Positions 35,450 through 44,668 of a DNA stretch of 64,000 nucleotides are shown in pieces. The notes under the pieces were generated by a model. The model was not told where the DNA came from, made no database searches, and saw only the letters and a list, made by a program, of their open reading frames with translations. Each line of letters starts with the position of its first letter. Within the stretch, counting starts at the first letter, position 1. This stretch comes from Bradyrhizobium sp. SZCCT0153 (GTDB lineage: Bacteria > Pseudomonadota > Alphaproteobacteria > Rhizobiales > Xanthobacteraceae): NCBI RefSeq assembly GCF_018129995.1, contig NZ_JAFCKS010000015.1, positions 1-64,000 of the forward strand, written 5' to 3'. Position numbers and translations under genes: made by a program.

Positions 35450-35842
35450 TTATTGCGAACGCGGAACCTGGGGGCCGCTCGGCGCCGGCGCGGGCTGCTG
35501 CTGCTGCTCGTCGGCCTTCTTCAGCGAATCCAGGATGCCGCCGGAGGTCGGCGGCGCGATCGGCGATCCGCCGGCCGGCTGGCCCTGCGACGCCGGCGTG
35601 CCGATGATCGACGAGGGCGCACGATTGTAGCCGGCATACCAGGACAGGAACAGGCTGGTCAGGAAGAAGCCCGCGGCCAGGATCGCGGTCGTCCGCGACA
35701 AGAGATTCGCGGTGCCGCGGCTCGACATGAAGCCCGCGCCGCCGCCCATGCCGAGGCCGCCGCCTTCCGACTTCTGGAGTAGGACGGCGCCGATCATGAC
35801 GGCGACGATCATGAGGTGGATGACGATGACAACAGTCTGCAT
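35450..35842 (-). CDS. secG: preprotein translocase subunit SecG
   Basis: The 130-residue protein has two membrane helices (about residues 3-20 and 52-72) separated by a Gly-rich loop (EGGGLGMGGGAGFMSSRG), as in SecG, followed by a long Pro/Gln-rich cytoplasmic tail with repeated GGSPIAPPTSGG and QQQQPAPAPSG stretches. It joins SecYE in the export channel. The extended tail is longer than in E. coli SecG but common in rhizobia. It lies 142 bases downstream of tpiA. Confidence 0.93.
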   Translation of the reverse strand: MQTVVIVIHLMIVAVMIGAVLLQKSEGGGLGMGGGAGFMSSRGTANLLSRTTAILAAGFFLTSLFLSWYAGYNRAPSSIIGTPASQGQPAGGSPIAPPTSGGILDSLKKADEQQQQPAPAPSGPQVPRSQ

Positions 35843-35984
35843 AGTGTCCTTCCGTCACAAGCCGACAGCGCCGGTACCGGCAGCCGATCGCGCTTCGCGG
35901 GTTTTCCTGAAGTTGCGCGGTGTTACACGATCGGAAACGGCATTGCCACCCCCGATCGGGCCCGTATCCGCGCTTTGAGATTAG

Positions 35985-36740
35985 CTAGGGGCAGCCCTTC
36001 GCAATGGCAAGAAAATCGGCCGCCTTCAGGCTGGCGCCGCCGACCAACGCTCCGTTGACGTTCTTCACGGCCATCAGCTCGGCTGCGTTCGAGGGCTTGA
36101 CCGATCCGCCATAGAGGACGCGCATCCTGGCGCCGTCGGCTTTGAACCGGGAGGTCAGGAACTCCCGGATAAAGCCATGAATTTGCTCGACATCCTTGGA
36201 CGTCGGGGTCAGGCCGGTACCGATCGCCCAGACCGGCTCATAGGCCACGACCAGATTCGCCGCCGTGGAGCCGTCCGGCAGCGAGCCGTCGAGCTGGCCG
36301 CGCAGGACGTCCAGGGTCTGGCCGGCATCGCGCTGGCCTTGTGTCTCGCCAATGCAGACGATCGCGACCGCCCCGGCCCGCCGGGCGGCCTCGGCCTTCT
36401 GCCGGATCAGGGCATCGCCCTCGCCGTGGTCGGCGCGGCGCTCGGAATGTCCGACGATGATCGAGGTAGCGCCGGCATCCGCCAGCATTTCGGCCGCGAT
36501 ATCACCGGTATGGGCGCCCGAGGCCTTGGGATGGCAATCCTGGGCCCCCACCGCGACGTTCTTGCCGCGCGCCCTCTCGGCGAAGGCTGCGATCAGGGTC
36601 GCCGGCGGGCAGACCAAGAGATCTGCCTTGCCGTGCACTTCTGCCGCACCATTGAGCATGGCGTCGAATTCGGCAGTCGCGCTCTTCAAGCCGTTCATTT
36701 TCCAGTTGCCGGCGATCAGCGGTCGGATGGCATCGGTCAT
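35985..36740 (-). CDS. tpiA: triosephosphate isomerase
   Basis: From MTDAIRPLIAGNWKMNG the protein has 251 residues, with the active-site Lys in GNWKMN, His in IVGHSERR, and the catalytic Glu in AYEPVWAIGTG. It interconverts dihydroxyacetone phosphate and glyceraldehyde 3-phosphate. The ATG at 36740 matches the family start better than 36755. It is divergent from ppiD, so 36741-36963 carries both promoters. Confidence 0.96.
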   Translation of the reverse strand: MTDAIRPLIAGNWKMNGLKSATAEFDAMLNGAAEVHGKADLLVCPPATLIAAFAERARGKNVAVGAQDCHPKASGAHTGDIAAEMLADAGATSIIVGHSERRADHGEGDALIRQKAEAARRAGAVAIVCIGETQGQRDAGQTLDVLRGQLDGSLPDGSTAANLVVAYEPVWAIGTGLTPTSKDVEQIHGFIREFLTSRFKADGARMRVLYGGSVKPSNAAELMAVKNVNGALVGGASLKAADFLAIAKGCP

Positions 36741-36963
36741 GTCGATTTCCAGCAAAATGAGGTTTGTGCATGCGCTAGCAGAGGTGTCGCGGCAGTTCCA
36801 GAGACCCCGGGCCTTTAACCGCAGCTACGAACGACCGCCTGACCCGAGGTTGCGGGGGGAAAGCCGCCACTTTATGATGATTGATCAATTTGGTGACGCG
36901 CTTTTGCGGAATCTGCATTAAAGACGCGCTCCCGTTCCCCTCCTGCCAAACAAGTTGGACCAA

Positions 36964-38862
36964 ATGCTTCGAGGAATGCGCAAGGCCTCATCAAACTGGC
37001 TCGGCAAGACCATTATGGCCGTGGTGATGGGCGTGCTGATCGTCAGTTTCGGCGTTTGGGGCATCGCCGACATCTTCAAAGGCTTCGGGCAGTCCACGGT
37101 CGCCAAGGTCGGCGGGACCGAGATTTCGCTGAACGAGTTCCGCCAGATCTACACCGATCGCCTGCAACAGATCAGCCGTCAGTTCGGCCGTCCGCTGACG
37201 CCTGACCAGGCGCGCGCGTTCGGCCTCGACCGCCAGGTGCTCCAGCAGACGATCGCGGAAGCCGCCCTCGACGAAGAGGCGCGCCGTCTCGGGCTCGGCC
37301 AGTCCGACGACCAGATCCGCCAGGTCATCATGAACGATCCCAACTTCAAGGGCGTCGGCGGCAGCTTCGACCCGAACCGCTTCCAGGCCATGATCCGCAA
37401 TTTCGGCTATACCGAGCAGCGCTACGTAGCCGACCAGCGCAAGGTCTCGCTGCGACGGCAGATCACCGGCACGATCGGCGCCGGTCTCGAGCCGCCGAAG
37501 GCGATGATCGACGTGCTGACGCGCTTCCAGAACGAGCAGCGCGCCATTGAATTCGTCAGGCTCGATGCGGCCCAGGCAGGCACCATCGACGCGCCCTCGC
37601 CCGAGGCGCTCGCCGCCTATTTCGAGGATCACAAGGTCCAGTTCCGCGCGCCCGAATATCGCAAGATCGCATTCGTCGTGGTCTCGCCGGAAGAGATCGG
37701 CAAGTGGAGCGAGGTCTCCGACGACGACGCGAAAAAGCTGTTCGACCAGCGCAAGGACCGCCTCGGCACGCCGGAGAAGCGCCAGATCCAGCAGCTCGTG
37801 TTCCCCAACGCCACCGAGGCGCAGGCCGCGCGCGAGCGGCTCGTCGGCGGGATGTCGTTCGAAGATCTCGGCAAGGAGCGCGGGCTCAGCGCCTCCGACA
37901 TCGACCTTGGGCTCGTGACCAAATCCTCGCTCGATCCCACAGTCGGGACTGCCGCCTTCGCGCTTCCCGCGGGGGAGATCAGCCAGCCGATCCAGGGCGC
38001 TCTCGGCACCTCGATCGTCAAGGTCCACAAGATCGAGCCGGGCAAAGAGGCGAACTACGCCAGCCTTGCCGGCGACATCAAGCGCGAGATCGCCACCGAG
38101 CGCGCGCGCGTCAAGGTCGCCGATCTTCGCGACAAGATGGAAGACGAGCGCGGCGGCGGCTCCAGCGTGATCGACGCGGCGCAGAAGCTCGGCCTCACCG
38201 CCGTGACCATCGACGCCGTCGACCGTTCGGGCCGCGCCCCGAACGGTCAGGCGGTCGCCAACATCCCGCAGGGCCTCGACGTGGTGTCCCAGGCCTTCAA
38301 CACCGACGTCGGCGTCGACAACGACTCGATCTCGTTCAAGGGCGGCTTTGTCTGGTACGACGTGCTTGCCATCACGCCGTCCCGTGACCGCAATCTCGAC
38401 GAAGTTCGCGACCAGGTCGAGGCGCGCTGGCGGCAGGACCAGATCGCGACCAAGCTGAAGGCCAAGGCGACCGAGATGGTGCAGAAGCTCGAATCCGGCG
38501 GCAAGCTCGCCGACGAAGCAGCCGCGGTCGGCGCCAAGGTCGAGACCGCGACCGGCTTCAAGCGCGACGACTCGCCCGCCAGCGTGCCCGCAACCGTCGT
38601 GGCGGCGGCCTTCCGCGCCGCCAAGGACGGCGTCGGGCAGACGCCGGTGACCGGCGGCACCGAGGTGATCGTGTTCCGCGTCACCGACATCATCGATCCC
38701 ACGGTCGACGCCGCTTCCGACGCGGTCAAGAAGCTGAAGGACGGCCTCGACCGCGCGCAAACCGAGGAGCAGGTCGCCTCCTATGTCAACAAGCTCGAAA
38801 CCGACATCGGGACCAGCATCAATCAGGCCGCCTTCGCGCAGGTGACCGGCGCGAACCAGTGA
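36964..38862 (+). CDS. ppiD: periplasmic peptidyl-prolyl isomerase, PpiD/SurA type
   Basis: The product (632 residues) has one N-terminal membrane helix (about 15-35, IMAVVMGVLIVSFGVWGIAD), a SurA_N chaperone domain, and a parvulin-type PPIC domain (about 235-350, GTPEKRQIQQLVFPN). It is anchored in the inner membrane and helps fold exported proteins in the periplasm. The ATG at 36964 is preferred over the TTG at 36955. It precedes the trp genes. Confidence 0.9.
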   Translation: MLRGMRKASSNWLGKTIMAVVMGVLIVSFGVWGIADIFKGFGQSTVAKVGGTEISLNEFRQIYTDRLQQISRQFGRPLTPDQARAFGLDRQVLQQTIAEAALDEEARRLGLGQSDDQIRQVIMNDPNFKGVGGSFDPNRFQAMIRNFGYTEQRYVADQRKVSLRRQITGTIGAGLEPPKAMIDVLTRFQNEQRAIEFVRLDAAQAGTIDAPSPEALAAYFEDHKVQFRAPEYRKIAFVVVSPEEIGKWSEVSDDDAKKLFDQRKDRLGTPEKRQIQQLVFPNATEAQAARERLVGGMSFEDLGKERGLSASDIDLGLVTKSSLDPTVGTAAFALPAGEISQPIQGALGTSIVKVHKIEPGKEANYASLAGDIKREIATERARVKVADLRDKMEDERGGGSSVIDAAQKLGLTAVTIDAVDRSGRAPNGQAVANIPQGLDVVSQAFNTDVGVDNDSISFKGGFVWYDVLAITPSRDRNLDEVRDQVEARWRQDQIATKLKAKATEMVQKLESGGKLADEAAAVGAKVETATGFKRDDSPASVPATVVAAAFRAAKDGVGQTPVTGGTEVIVFRVTDIIDPTVDAASDAVKKLKDGLDRAQTEEQVASYVNKLETDIGTSINQAAFAQVTGANQ

Positions 38863-38876
38863 GTTGAAAGCACGCG

Positions 38877-39890
38877 ATGGACGACCTGAAATCGATCATT
38901 GGAAAAGTGGCGACCGGCGCCAGCCTGTCGCGTGAGGAAGCGGCGTCCGCCTTCGACGCCATGATGTCCGGCGAGGCGACGCCCTCGCAGATGGGCGGCC
39001 TCCTGATGGCGCTGCGGGTGCGCGGCGAGACCGTGGACGAGATCACCGGCGCGGTCGCGGCAATGCGCTCCAAGATGCTCACGGTCGACGCGCCCGCGGA
39101 CGCGGTCGACATCGTCGGCACCGGCGGCGACGGTTCGGGCTCGGTCAATGTCTCGACCTGCGCCTCCTTCATCGTCTCGGGTGCCGGTTTGCCGGTGGCC
39201 AAGCACGGCAACCGCGCGCTGTCGTCGCGCTCGGGCGCCGCCGACGTGCTGGCTTCGCTCGGGGTGAAGATCGACCTCCGGCCCGAACAGGTCAGCCGCT
39301 GCGTGCGCGAATGCGGCATCGGCTTCATGTTCGCCCCCGCCCATCATCCCGCCATGAAGAACGTCGGCCCGACCCGGGTCGAGCTGGCGACGCGCACGAT
39401 CTTCAATCTGCTCGGCCCCCTGTCCAATCCGGCCGGCGTGAAGCGGCAGATGGTCGGCGTGTTTTCCCGCCAATGGGTGCAGCCGCTGGCGCAGGTGCTG
39501 AAGAATCTCGGCTCCGAATCCGCCTGGGTGGTGCACGGCTCCGATGGCCTCGATGAGATCACCCTCACCGGCCCGACCTTCGTCTCCGCGCTCCACAATG
39601 GCGAGATCCGGAATTTCGAGGTGACGCCGGAGGAAGCCGGCCTGCCGCGCTGCGAGCCCGGTGCGTTGAAGGGCGGCGACGCCGACGCCAATGCGATTGC
39701 GCTGCAGAGCGTGCTCGACGGCAAGCCGAGCCCCTATCGCGACGTGGCGCTGATGAACGCCGCCGCGGCGCTGGTGGTGGCTGGCCGCGCCAAGGATCTC
39801 AAGGAAGGCGTCGCGATCGGCGCAACGTCGCTCGACAGCGGCGCGGCGAGCGCACGGCTGAAACATCTGATCGCGGTCTCCAACGGCTGA
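38877..39890 (+). CDS. trpD: anthranilate phosphoribosyltransferase
   Basis: The 337-residue enzyme has the PRPP-binding GTGGDGSGSVNVST motif, KHGNRALSSRSG, and the family HHPAMKNVGPTR and GPLSNPAG segments. It attaches anthranilate to phosphoribosyl pyrophosphate in tryptophan synthesis. It is followed after seven bases by trpC and forms an operon with it. Confidence 0.96.
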   Translation: MDDLKSIIGKVATGASLSREEAASAFDAMMSGEATPSQMGGLLMALRVRGETVDEITGAVAAMRSKMLTVDAPADAVDIVGTGGDGSGSVNVSTCASFIVSGAGLPVAKHGNRALSSRSGAADVLASLGVKIDLRPEQVSRCVRECGIGFMFAPAHHPAMKNVGPTRVELATRTIFNLLGPLSNPAGVKRQMVGVFSRQWVQPLAQVLKNLGSESAWVVHGSDGLDEITLTGPTFVSALHNGEIRNFEVTPEEAGLPRCEPGALKGGDADANAIALQSVLDGKPSPYRDVALMNAAAALVVAGRAKDLKEGVAIGATSLDSGAASARLKHLIAVSNG

Positions 39891-39897
39891 GTTTCCC

Positions 39898-40716
39898 ATG
39901 TCGGACATCCTGACCAAGATCGAAGCGTACAAGCGCGAGGAAATCGCAGCCGCTAGGCGCGCACGGCCGCTTTCGGACGTCGAGGCGGCGGCGAAGGCGC
40001 AACCCGCTCCGCGCGGCTTCCTCCGCGCGATCCGGACCAAGCTCGGCCATGGCGACTACGCGCTGATTGCCGAGATCAAGAAGGCCTCGCCCTCGAAGGG
40101 ACTGATCCGCGCCGATTTCGATCCGCCGCTGCTCGCGAGGGCCTACGAAGCCGGCGGCGCCGCCTGCCTGTCGGTGCTGACCGACACGCCCTCGTTCCAG
40201 GGCCATCTCGACTTCATGGTGGCAGCGCGCACGGCGACATCGCTGCCGGTGCTCCGCAAGGACTTTCTGTTCGACACCTATCAGGTGGCGGAGGCCCGTG
40301 CGCATGGCGCCGACTGCATCCTGATCATCATGGCTGCGCTCGACGACGCCACCGCCAAGGATCTCGAAGACGCTGCTATCGCCTATGGCATGGACGTGCT
40401 GATCGAGATCCACGACCGGGCCGAGCTCGACCGGGCGTTGAAACTCCGCTCGCCGATGATCGGTGTCAACAATCGCAACCTGCGCACCTTCGAAACCACG
40501 CTTGCGACCAGTGAAGGATTGGCGCCCCTGATTCCCGGGGACCGGCTGATGGTCGGCGAGAGCGCCATCTTCACGCCCGCCGATCTCGCCCGGCTCGAGC
40601 GCGTCGGCATGTCGACCTTTCTGGTCGGCGAAAGCCTGATGCGGCAGGCTGACGTGACCGCCGCCACGCGTACGCTGCTGGCGCGTGAGACTGCGCTCGC
40701 GACGGGTACGCGCTGA
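39898..40716 (+). CDS. trpC: indole-3-glycerol phosphate synthase
   Basis: The 272-residue TIM-barrel enzyme has the catalytic segments EIKKASPSKG and GVNNRNLRTF and the phosphate loop GESAIFTPAD. It closes the indole ring in tryptophan synthesis. It starts seven bases after trpD and ends one base before the moaC start, so translation is probably coupled. Confidence 0.95.
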   Translation: MSDILTKIEAYKREEIAAARRARPLSDVEAAAKAQPAPRGFLRAIRTKLGHGDYALIAEIKKASPSKGLIRADFDPPLLARAYEAGGAACLSVLTDTPSFQGHLDFMVAARTATSLPVLRKDFLFDTYQVAEARAHGADCILIIMAALDDATAKDLEDAAIAYGMDVLIEIHDRAELDRALKLRSPMIGVNNRNLRTFETTLATSEGLAPLIPGDRLMVGESAIFTPADLARLERVGMSTFLVGESLMRQADVTAATRTLLARETALATGTR

Positions 40717-40717
40717 C

Positions 40718-41278
40718 ATGGCGCGCAAATCCTCGGCGCGCAAATCTTCGGCGCGAAAGTCCTCCGCGGCCAAGTCCTCCGCGACCAGGCCATCCAGGAG
40801 GGTCGGCCCTGCCCTCACCCACATCGGCGCTTCCGGCGAGGCACGGATGGTGGACGTGTCTGACAAGCCCGCGACCGAGCGGCTCGCGGTCGCGGAAGGA
40901 CGCGTCGTCATGACCAGGGCGACGCTTGATCTGATCGTCTCCGGCAACGCCAAGAAGGGCGACGTGCTCGGCACGGCCCGCATCGCCGGCATCATGGCCG
41001 CCAAACGCACCTCGGAGCTGATCCCGCTCTGCCATCCGCTCGCGCTGTCGAAGGTGACGGTCGAGATCGAGCCCGACGCAAAGCTGCCCGGCTGCCTCGT
41101 CCGCGCCAGCGTGAAGGTCACTGGGCCGACCGGCGTCGAGATGGAGGCGCTCACCGCCGTCTCGGTCGCCTGCCTCACGATCTACGACATGATCAAGGCG
41201 GTCGAGCGCGGCGTGCGCATCGAGGGCATCCACCTGGTCGAGAAGCTCGGCGGCAAGTCCGGCCATTACCGCGTCTAG
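40718..41278 (+). CDS. moaC: molybdopterin synthase precursor cyclase MoaC with repetitive basic N-terminus
   Basis: The 186-residue protein contains the MoaC domain (from about residue 30) with conserved SELIPLCHPL, GPTGVEMEAL and YDMIKAVERG, converting the GTP-derived intermediate to cyclic pyranopterin monophosphate. The first 26 residues are an extra, histone-H1-like tail: five copies of a five-residue A-R/A-K-S-S unit encoded by 15-base repeats from 40721 to 40795. This tail is not part of the fold and its purpose is unknown. It follows trpC by one base. Confidence 0.92.
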   Translation: MARKSSARKSSARKSSAAKSSATRPSRRVGPALTHIGASGEARMVDVSDKPATERLAVAEGRVVMTRATLDLIVSGNAKKGDVLGTARIAGIMAAKRTSELIPLCHPLALSKVTVEIEPDAKLPGCLVRASVKVTGPTGVEMEALTAVSVACLTIYDMIKAVERGVRIEGIHLVEKLGGKSGHYRV

Positions 41279-41279
41279 A

Positions 41280-41375
41280 ACCTCATTCCGATTGCATCGG
41301 AACGGAGCTCCGGATTTCTGTTTTAACGCGTTTTCTTTACGCGAACCGGTGCCCACTTCGCTTGAAAATGCTCTG
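41280..41375. repeat. dispersed Rhizobiales-type intergenic repeat downstream of moaC
   Basis: The approximate 95 bases begin with a 7-base palindrome TTCCGAT-TGC-ATCGGAA (41286-41302) and continue through a segment with ACGCGTTTTC and TTTACGCGAA. It matches the kind of repeat element I recall from many intergenic spaces of Bradyrhizobium. Not searched against a database. It is directly at the border between moaC and the accessory block. Confidence 0.5.
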
Positions 41376-41385
41376 GTGCGCGCCG

Positions 41386-41550
41386 CTATTTCAGCGACGT
41401 GCTGATCGACCCGAATTTTGTATTGAGCTTGCTGCCCATGCCGTTCACGACGGTGATGATCGCAAGCGCGATGCCGGCGGCGATCAAGCCGTACTCGATC
41501 GCGGTTGCACCGGTTTCGTCGGCGAGAAAATTCTTCAAAGTATTCTTCAT
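41386..41550 (-). CDS. Flp-type pilin (type IVb), orphan
   Basis: The 54-residue prepilin starts MKNTLKNFLADETGATAIEYGL, with the Flp/Fap cleavage motif around the Gly of ETGA and a hydrophobic helix after it. It should be exported and polymerised by a tad system. No tad, rcp or cpa genes lie nearby, so it is an orphan here. The ATG at 41550 fits the short Flp leader; the longer frame to 41625 does not. Confidence 0.9.
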   Translation of the reverse strand: MKNTLKNFLADETGATAIEYGLIAAGIALAIITVVNGMGSKLNTKFGSISTSLK

Positions 41551-41810
41551 GATCGTATCCTCTCTGCTTCGTTGCGAAGACACTCGCAATTCGTGTGCCA
41601 ATGCGGACATGAGGATCGCCAGCACCTTAGATGGTTAAGCTCGCGTTGATCATCGCGATGCCCGGCAGGAATTGACCGGCCCGGCGCAAGCAACCGGCAA
41701 ATCCTGCACGTCTCGTGTCCCGCGCATCGATCGCTTTTGTGCGCGTCCGTTCACGGCGCGTTAACCCACCTTCCTAACTTTGCCTCCACCCCGTTCCCGT
41801 AAACCAACGG

Positions 41811-44582
41811 ATGCTTTCGGGGCCGAGAATGACCCTGACGTGTGCACGGCAACGATCGAGCATGATGACGAGATTCGGCAGTCGCCTTTTTGACCAGGCC
41901 TTCGCGCGCAGCGGGCCGATCCGCTGGCTGGTCGTGGGCGGCGCGCTGCTGATCGCGGCGATCGCCGTCGGCGCGACGCTGATGGCGCAGAACTTCTGCG
42001 AACGCGCGTTGCGCAACTCCGCCCGCGAGCTGGAAAATACCGTGCTGCTGCTCGCCCATCATTTCGATCAGCAATTGCAGGATTTCGCCGTCATCCAGAA
42101 GGACTTCGTCGACCACGTCCGTATCAGCGGCATCGCAACCGTGGAGGACTTTCGCAAGCGCCTCGCCGGCCAGGACATCCACCGGATGCTGCGCTCGAAG
42201 ATCGAGGCACTGCCCTATATGGGCGGCGTCAACGTCATCGATGCCGAAGGCAATTTGATCAATTCGTCGGCGGCATGGCCAGCCCCGAAAGTGAACGTTG
42301 CCGATCGCGCCTATTTTCGGACCTTCAAATACGATCCCAACTCGCCGGACGTGCTGATCGAGCCGCTGTACAGCCGCGTCTCCGGCGCCTGGACCATCCT
42401 GATCGTGCGCAGGATCAACGGACCGAACGGCGAGTTCATCGGCGTGGTCGGACGCGGCATCGAACCGGCCAATTTCGAGAAATTCTTCGAACCAGTCGTG
42501 CTCGGCGAGAGCGCCACGATCTCGATGCTGCACCGGGACGGCACGCTGCTCGCCCGCTATCCTCACTCCAGCGAATTGATGGGGCGGAATTTCAAGAACG
42601 GCGCGTTCGAGCAGCAGAGGGTCTTCGGGCTCGATCACTTCGCCGGTCACTTCACGAGTCCCGTCGACGGAGAGGACCGGCTGATCTCCGCGCATGCCCT
42701 GCCCCACTTCCCGATTCTGATGATGGCCACCACGACCCGCGCCGCGGCCCTTGCGGATTGGCGCGAGCAGATCGGCATCCTGATCTCGGTCGCCGCCTCT
42801 TCCGCGCTCGCCATCGCGGGCGTGCTGATCGCGATCGTGCGCAAGCTCATGCAGCAGCACCGCCTTTCGCGCGAGCGGCTGACGCTGGAAAAGCAGCGTC
42901 TCGATCGCGCCGTCAACAACATGACCCAGGGCCTGCTGCTGTTCGACGCTTCGCAGCAGCTCGTGATATGCAACCAGCGCTACATCGAGATGTACGGGCT
43001 GTCGGCCGAAATCGTGAGACCGGGCTGCAGCTTCCACGACATCATCGCACACCGCAAGGCCACCGGCTCGTTCACGGGCGATGTGGACCTGTACGTCGCG
43101 CGGGTCCTGCGCGACATCCATGCGCGCAATTCCATGGTGATCGACACCTCCGATGGGCGCTCGATCCAGATCGTCAACGAACCCCTCGCGGACGGCGGCT
43201 GGGTGGCGACGCATGAGGACATCACCGAGCGCCGGCGCATCGAGGAGCGCATCACCCATCTCGCCCATTACGACGCGCTGACCGACCTGCCGAACCGCGC
43301 CCTGTTCCACGAGCGTCTGCGCGAGGAATTGGCCGTCGTCGCCGGGGGCGAGCAGCTCGCGGTGCACTACATTGACATCGACGAGTTCAAGGGCGTCAAC
43401 GACGCGCTCGGGCATCTCGTCGGCGACGAACTGCTGAAGTCGGTCGCGCACAGCCTCCGCCGCTGCGCGGGGCCGGCGGACTTCGTGGCGCGGCTCGGCG
43501 GCGACGAATTCGCCATCATCCAGGGAGCGGTGACATCGCTGGACCAGGTCAACGAGCTCGTCGCACGTGTGTTCGAGGCCATCCGCGCCCCCTTCGACTG
43601 CATGGGCCATCATCTTGCGACCGAGGCCAGCATCGGCATTGCGCTGGCGCCGCAACACGGCACGGCGCTCGACCAGATCCTGAAGAACGCGGACATGGCG
43701 ATGTATGCCGCCAAAGCCGCCGGACGCCGGACCTATCGCTTTTTCGAGCCGGCCATGGATGCCAAAATCCACGAGCGGCGCCAGCTCGAGATCGACCTGC
43801 GCCACGCCATCGCCCATGGCGGCCTCGAGGTCTACTACCAGCCCTGCCTCAGCCTCAAGGACGACCGCATCACCGGCTGCGAGGCGCTGGTCCGCTGGCG
43901 CCACCCCGAACGCGGCATGGTCTCGCCCGCCGAATTCATCCCGATCGCGGAAGACACCGGCCTGATCAACGAGATCGGCGAATGGGTGCTGGCCACCGCC
44001 TGCCGCGACGCCGCCGCCTGGCCCGACGACATCCGCCTCGCCGTCAACGTCTCGCCGGTGCAGTTCAAGAGCGGCACGCTGGCGCTGAAGATCGTGGCGG
44101 CGCTCGCCGCGTCCAATCTGCCCGCGAGCCGGCTCGAGCTCGAGATCACCGAGGCGGTGCTGATCCGCGACGACGACACCGCGCTTGCGATACTGCACCA
44201 GCTCCGCGCCATCGGCGTGCGCATCGCGCTCGACGATTTCGGCACCGGCTACTCCTCGCTGAGCTATCTGCACCGCTTCCCGTTCGACAAGATCAAGATC
44301 GACCGCTGCTTCGTCAACGATATCGCCGGCCCCGACGGCTCCGCCAGCATCGTCCAGGCCGTCGTCAATCTGGCGGCCGCGCGCCGCATGACCACCACGG
44401 CCGAAGGCGTCGAGACCGAGGAGCAGCAGCGCCTGCTACGCGCGCTCGGCTGCTCCGAGATGCAGGGCTATCTGTTCAGCGCCGCAAAACCGGCCGACCA
44501 GGTGCTGGAGCTGTTCGCAGTTCATTGCAGCCGCCTCGCCCAGCGCGGTAGCGAGGAAGGCCGCCGCCGCGAGGCGAGCTAG
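41811..44582 (+). CDS. membrane-bound GGDEF-EAL protein with extracytoplasmic sensor and PAS domain
   Basis: The 923-residue protein has a first membrane helix (about 39-61), a large extracytoplasmic CACHE-like sensor, a second membrane helix (about 322-346), a PAS domain (about 360-480), then GGDEF and EAL domains. The GGDEF core at about residue 562 (RLGGDEFAII) and the EAL motif near residue 690 (CEALVRWRHP), with DDFGTGYSS, are intact, so it could both make and degrade cyclic di-GMP. ATG 41811 is used; Met at 41829 is an alternative. It is divergent from the Flp pilin and may regulate motility or biofilm. Confidence 0.92.
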   Translation: MLSGPRMTLTCARQRSSMMTRFGSRLFDQAFARSGPIRWLVVGGALLIAAIAVGATLMAQNFCERALRNSARELENTVLLLAHHFDQQLQDFAVIQKDFVDHVRISGIATVEDFRKRLAGQDIHRMLRSKIEALPYMGGVNVIDAEGNLINSSAAWPAPKVNVADRAYFRTFKYDPNSPDVLIEPLYSRVSGAWTILIVRRINGPNGEFIGVVGRGIEPANFEKFFEPVVLGESATISMLHRDGTLLARYPHSSELMGRNFKNGAFEQQRVFGLDHFAGHFTSPVDGEDRLISAHALPHFPILMMATTTRAAALADWREQIGILISVAASSALAIAGVLIAIVRKLMQQHRLSRERLTLEKQRLDRAVNNMTQGLLLFDASQQLVICNQRYIEMYGLSAEIVRPGCSFHDIIAHRKATGSFTGDVDLYVARVLRDIHARNSMVIDTSDGRSIQIVNEPLADGGWVATHEDITERRRIEERITHLAHYDALTDLPNRALFHERLREELAVVAGGEQLAVHYIDIDEFKGVNDALGHLVGDELLKSVAHSLRRCAGPADFVARLGGDEFAIIQGAVTSLDQVNELVARVFEAIRAPFDCMGHHLATEASIGIALAPQHGTALDQILKNADMAMYAAKAAGRRTYRFFEPAMDAKIHERRQLEIDLRHAIAHGGLEVYYQPCLSLKDDRITGCEALVRWRHPERGMVSPAEFIPIAEDTGLINEIGEWVLATACRDAAAWPDDIRLAVNVSPVQFKSGTLALKIVAALAASNLPASRLELEITEAVLIRDDDTALAILHQLRAIGVRIALDDFGTGYSSLSYLHRFPFDKIKIDRCFVNDIAGPDGSASIVQAVVNLAAARRMTTTAEGVETEEQQRLLRALGCSEMQGYLFSAAKPADQVLELFAVHCSRLAQRGSEEGRRREAS

Positions 44583-44643
44583 GGATCTGCCCCACAGGTG
44601 CGGTCGTCAGCTCATGGGGCCCAGGGGGACCGCTTGGAATTAA

Positions 44644-44657
44644 AGACCATTTGGTCT
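44644..44657. promoter_or_regulatory. TetR-type operator before the TetR gene
   Basis: The perfect inverted repeat AGACCA-TT-TGGTCT ends twelve bases before the tetR start. A closely matching site (GACC-N4-GGTC) lies before the EamA gene, which supports autoregulation and control of that gene by the same repressor. Confidence 0.6.
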
Positions 44658-44668
44658 ATATATCGGAA

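Noticed and set aside
35843..35984. tRNA gene between secG and tpiA, as in some bacteria
   Set aside because: No cloverleaf or TTCGA-type T-loop with matching acceptor stem could be found.
41751..44273. Long minus-strand frame (840 aa) opposite the GGDEF-EAL gene
   Set aside because: The opposite strand encodes intact sensor, GGDEF and EAL domains; this is the shadow.
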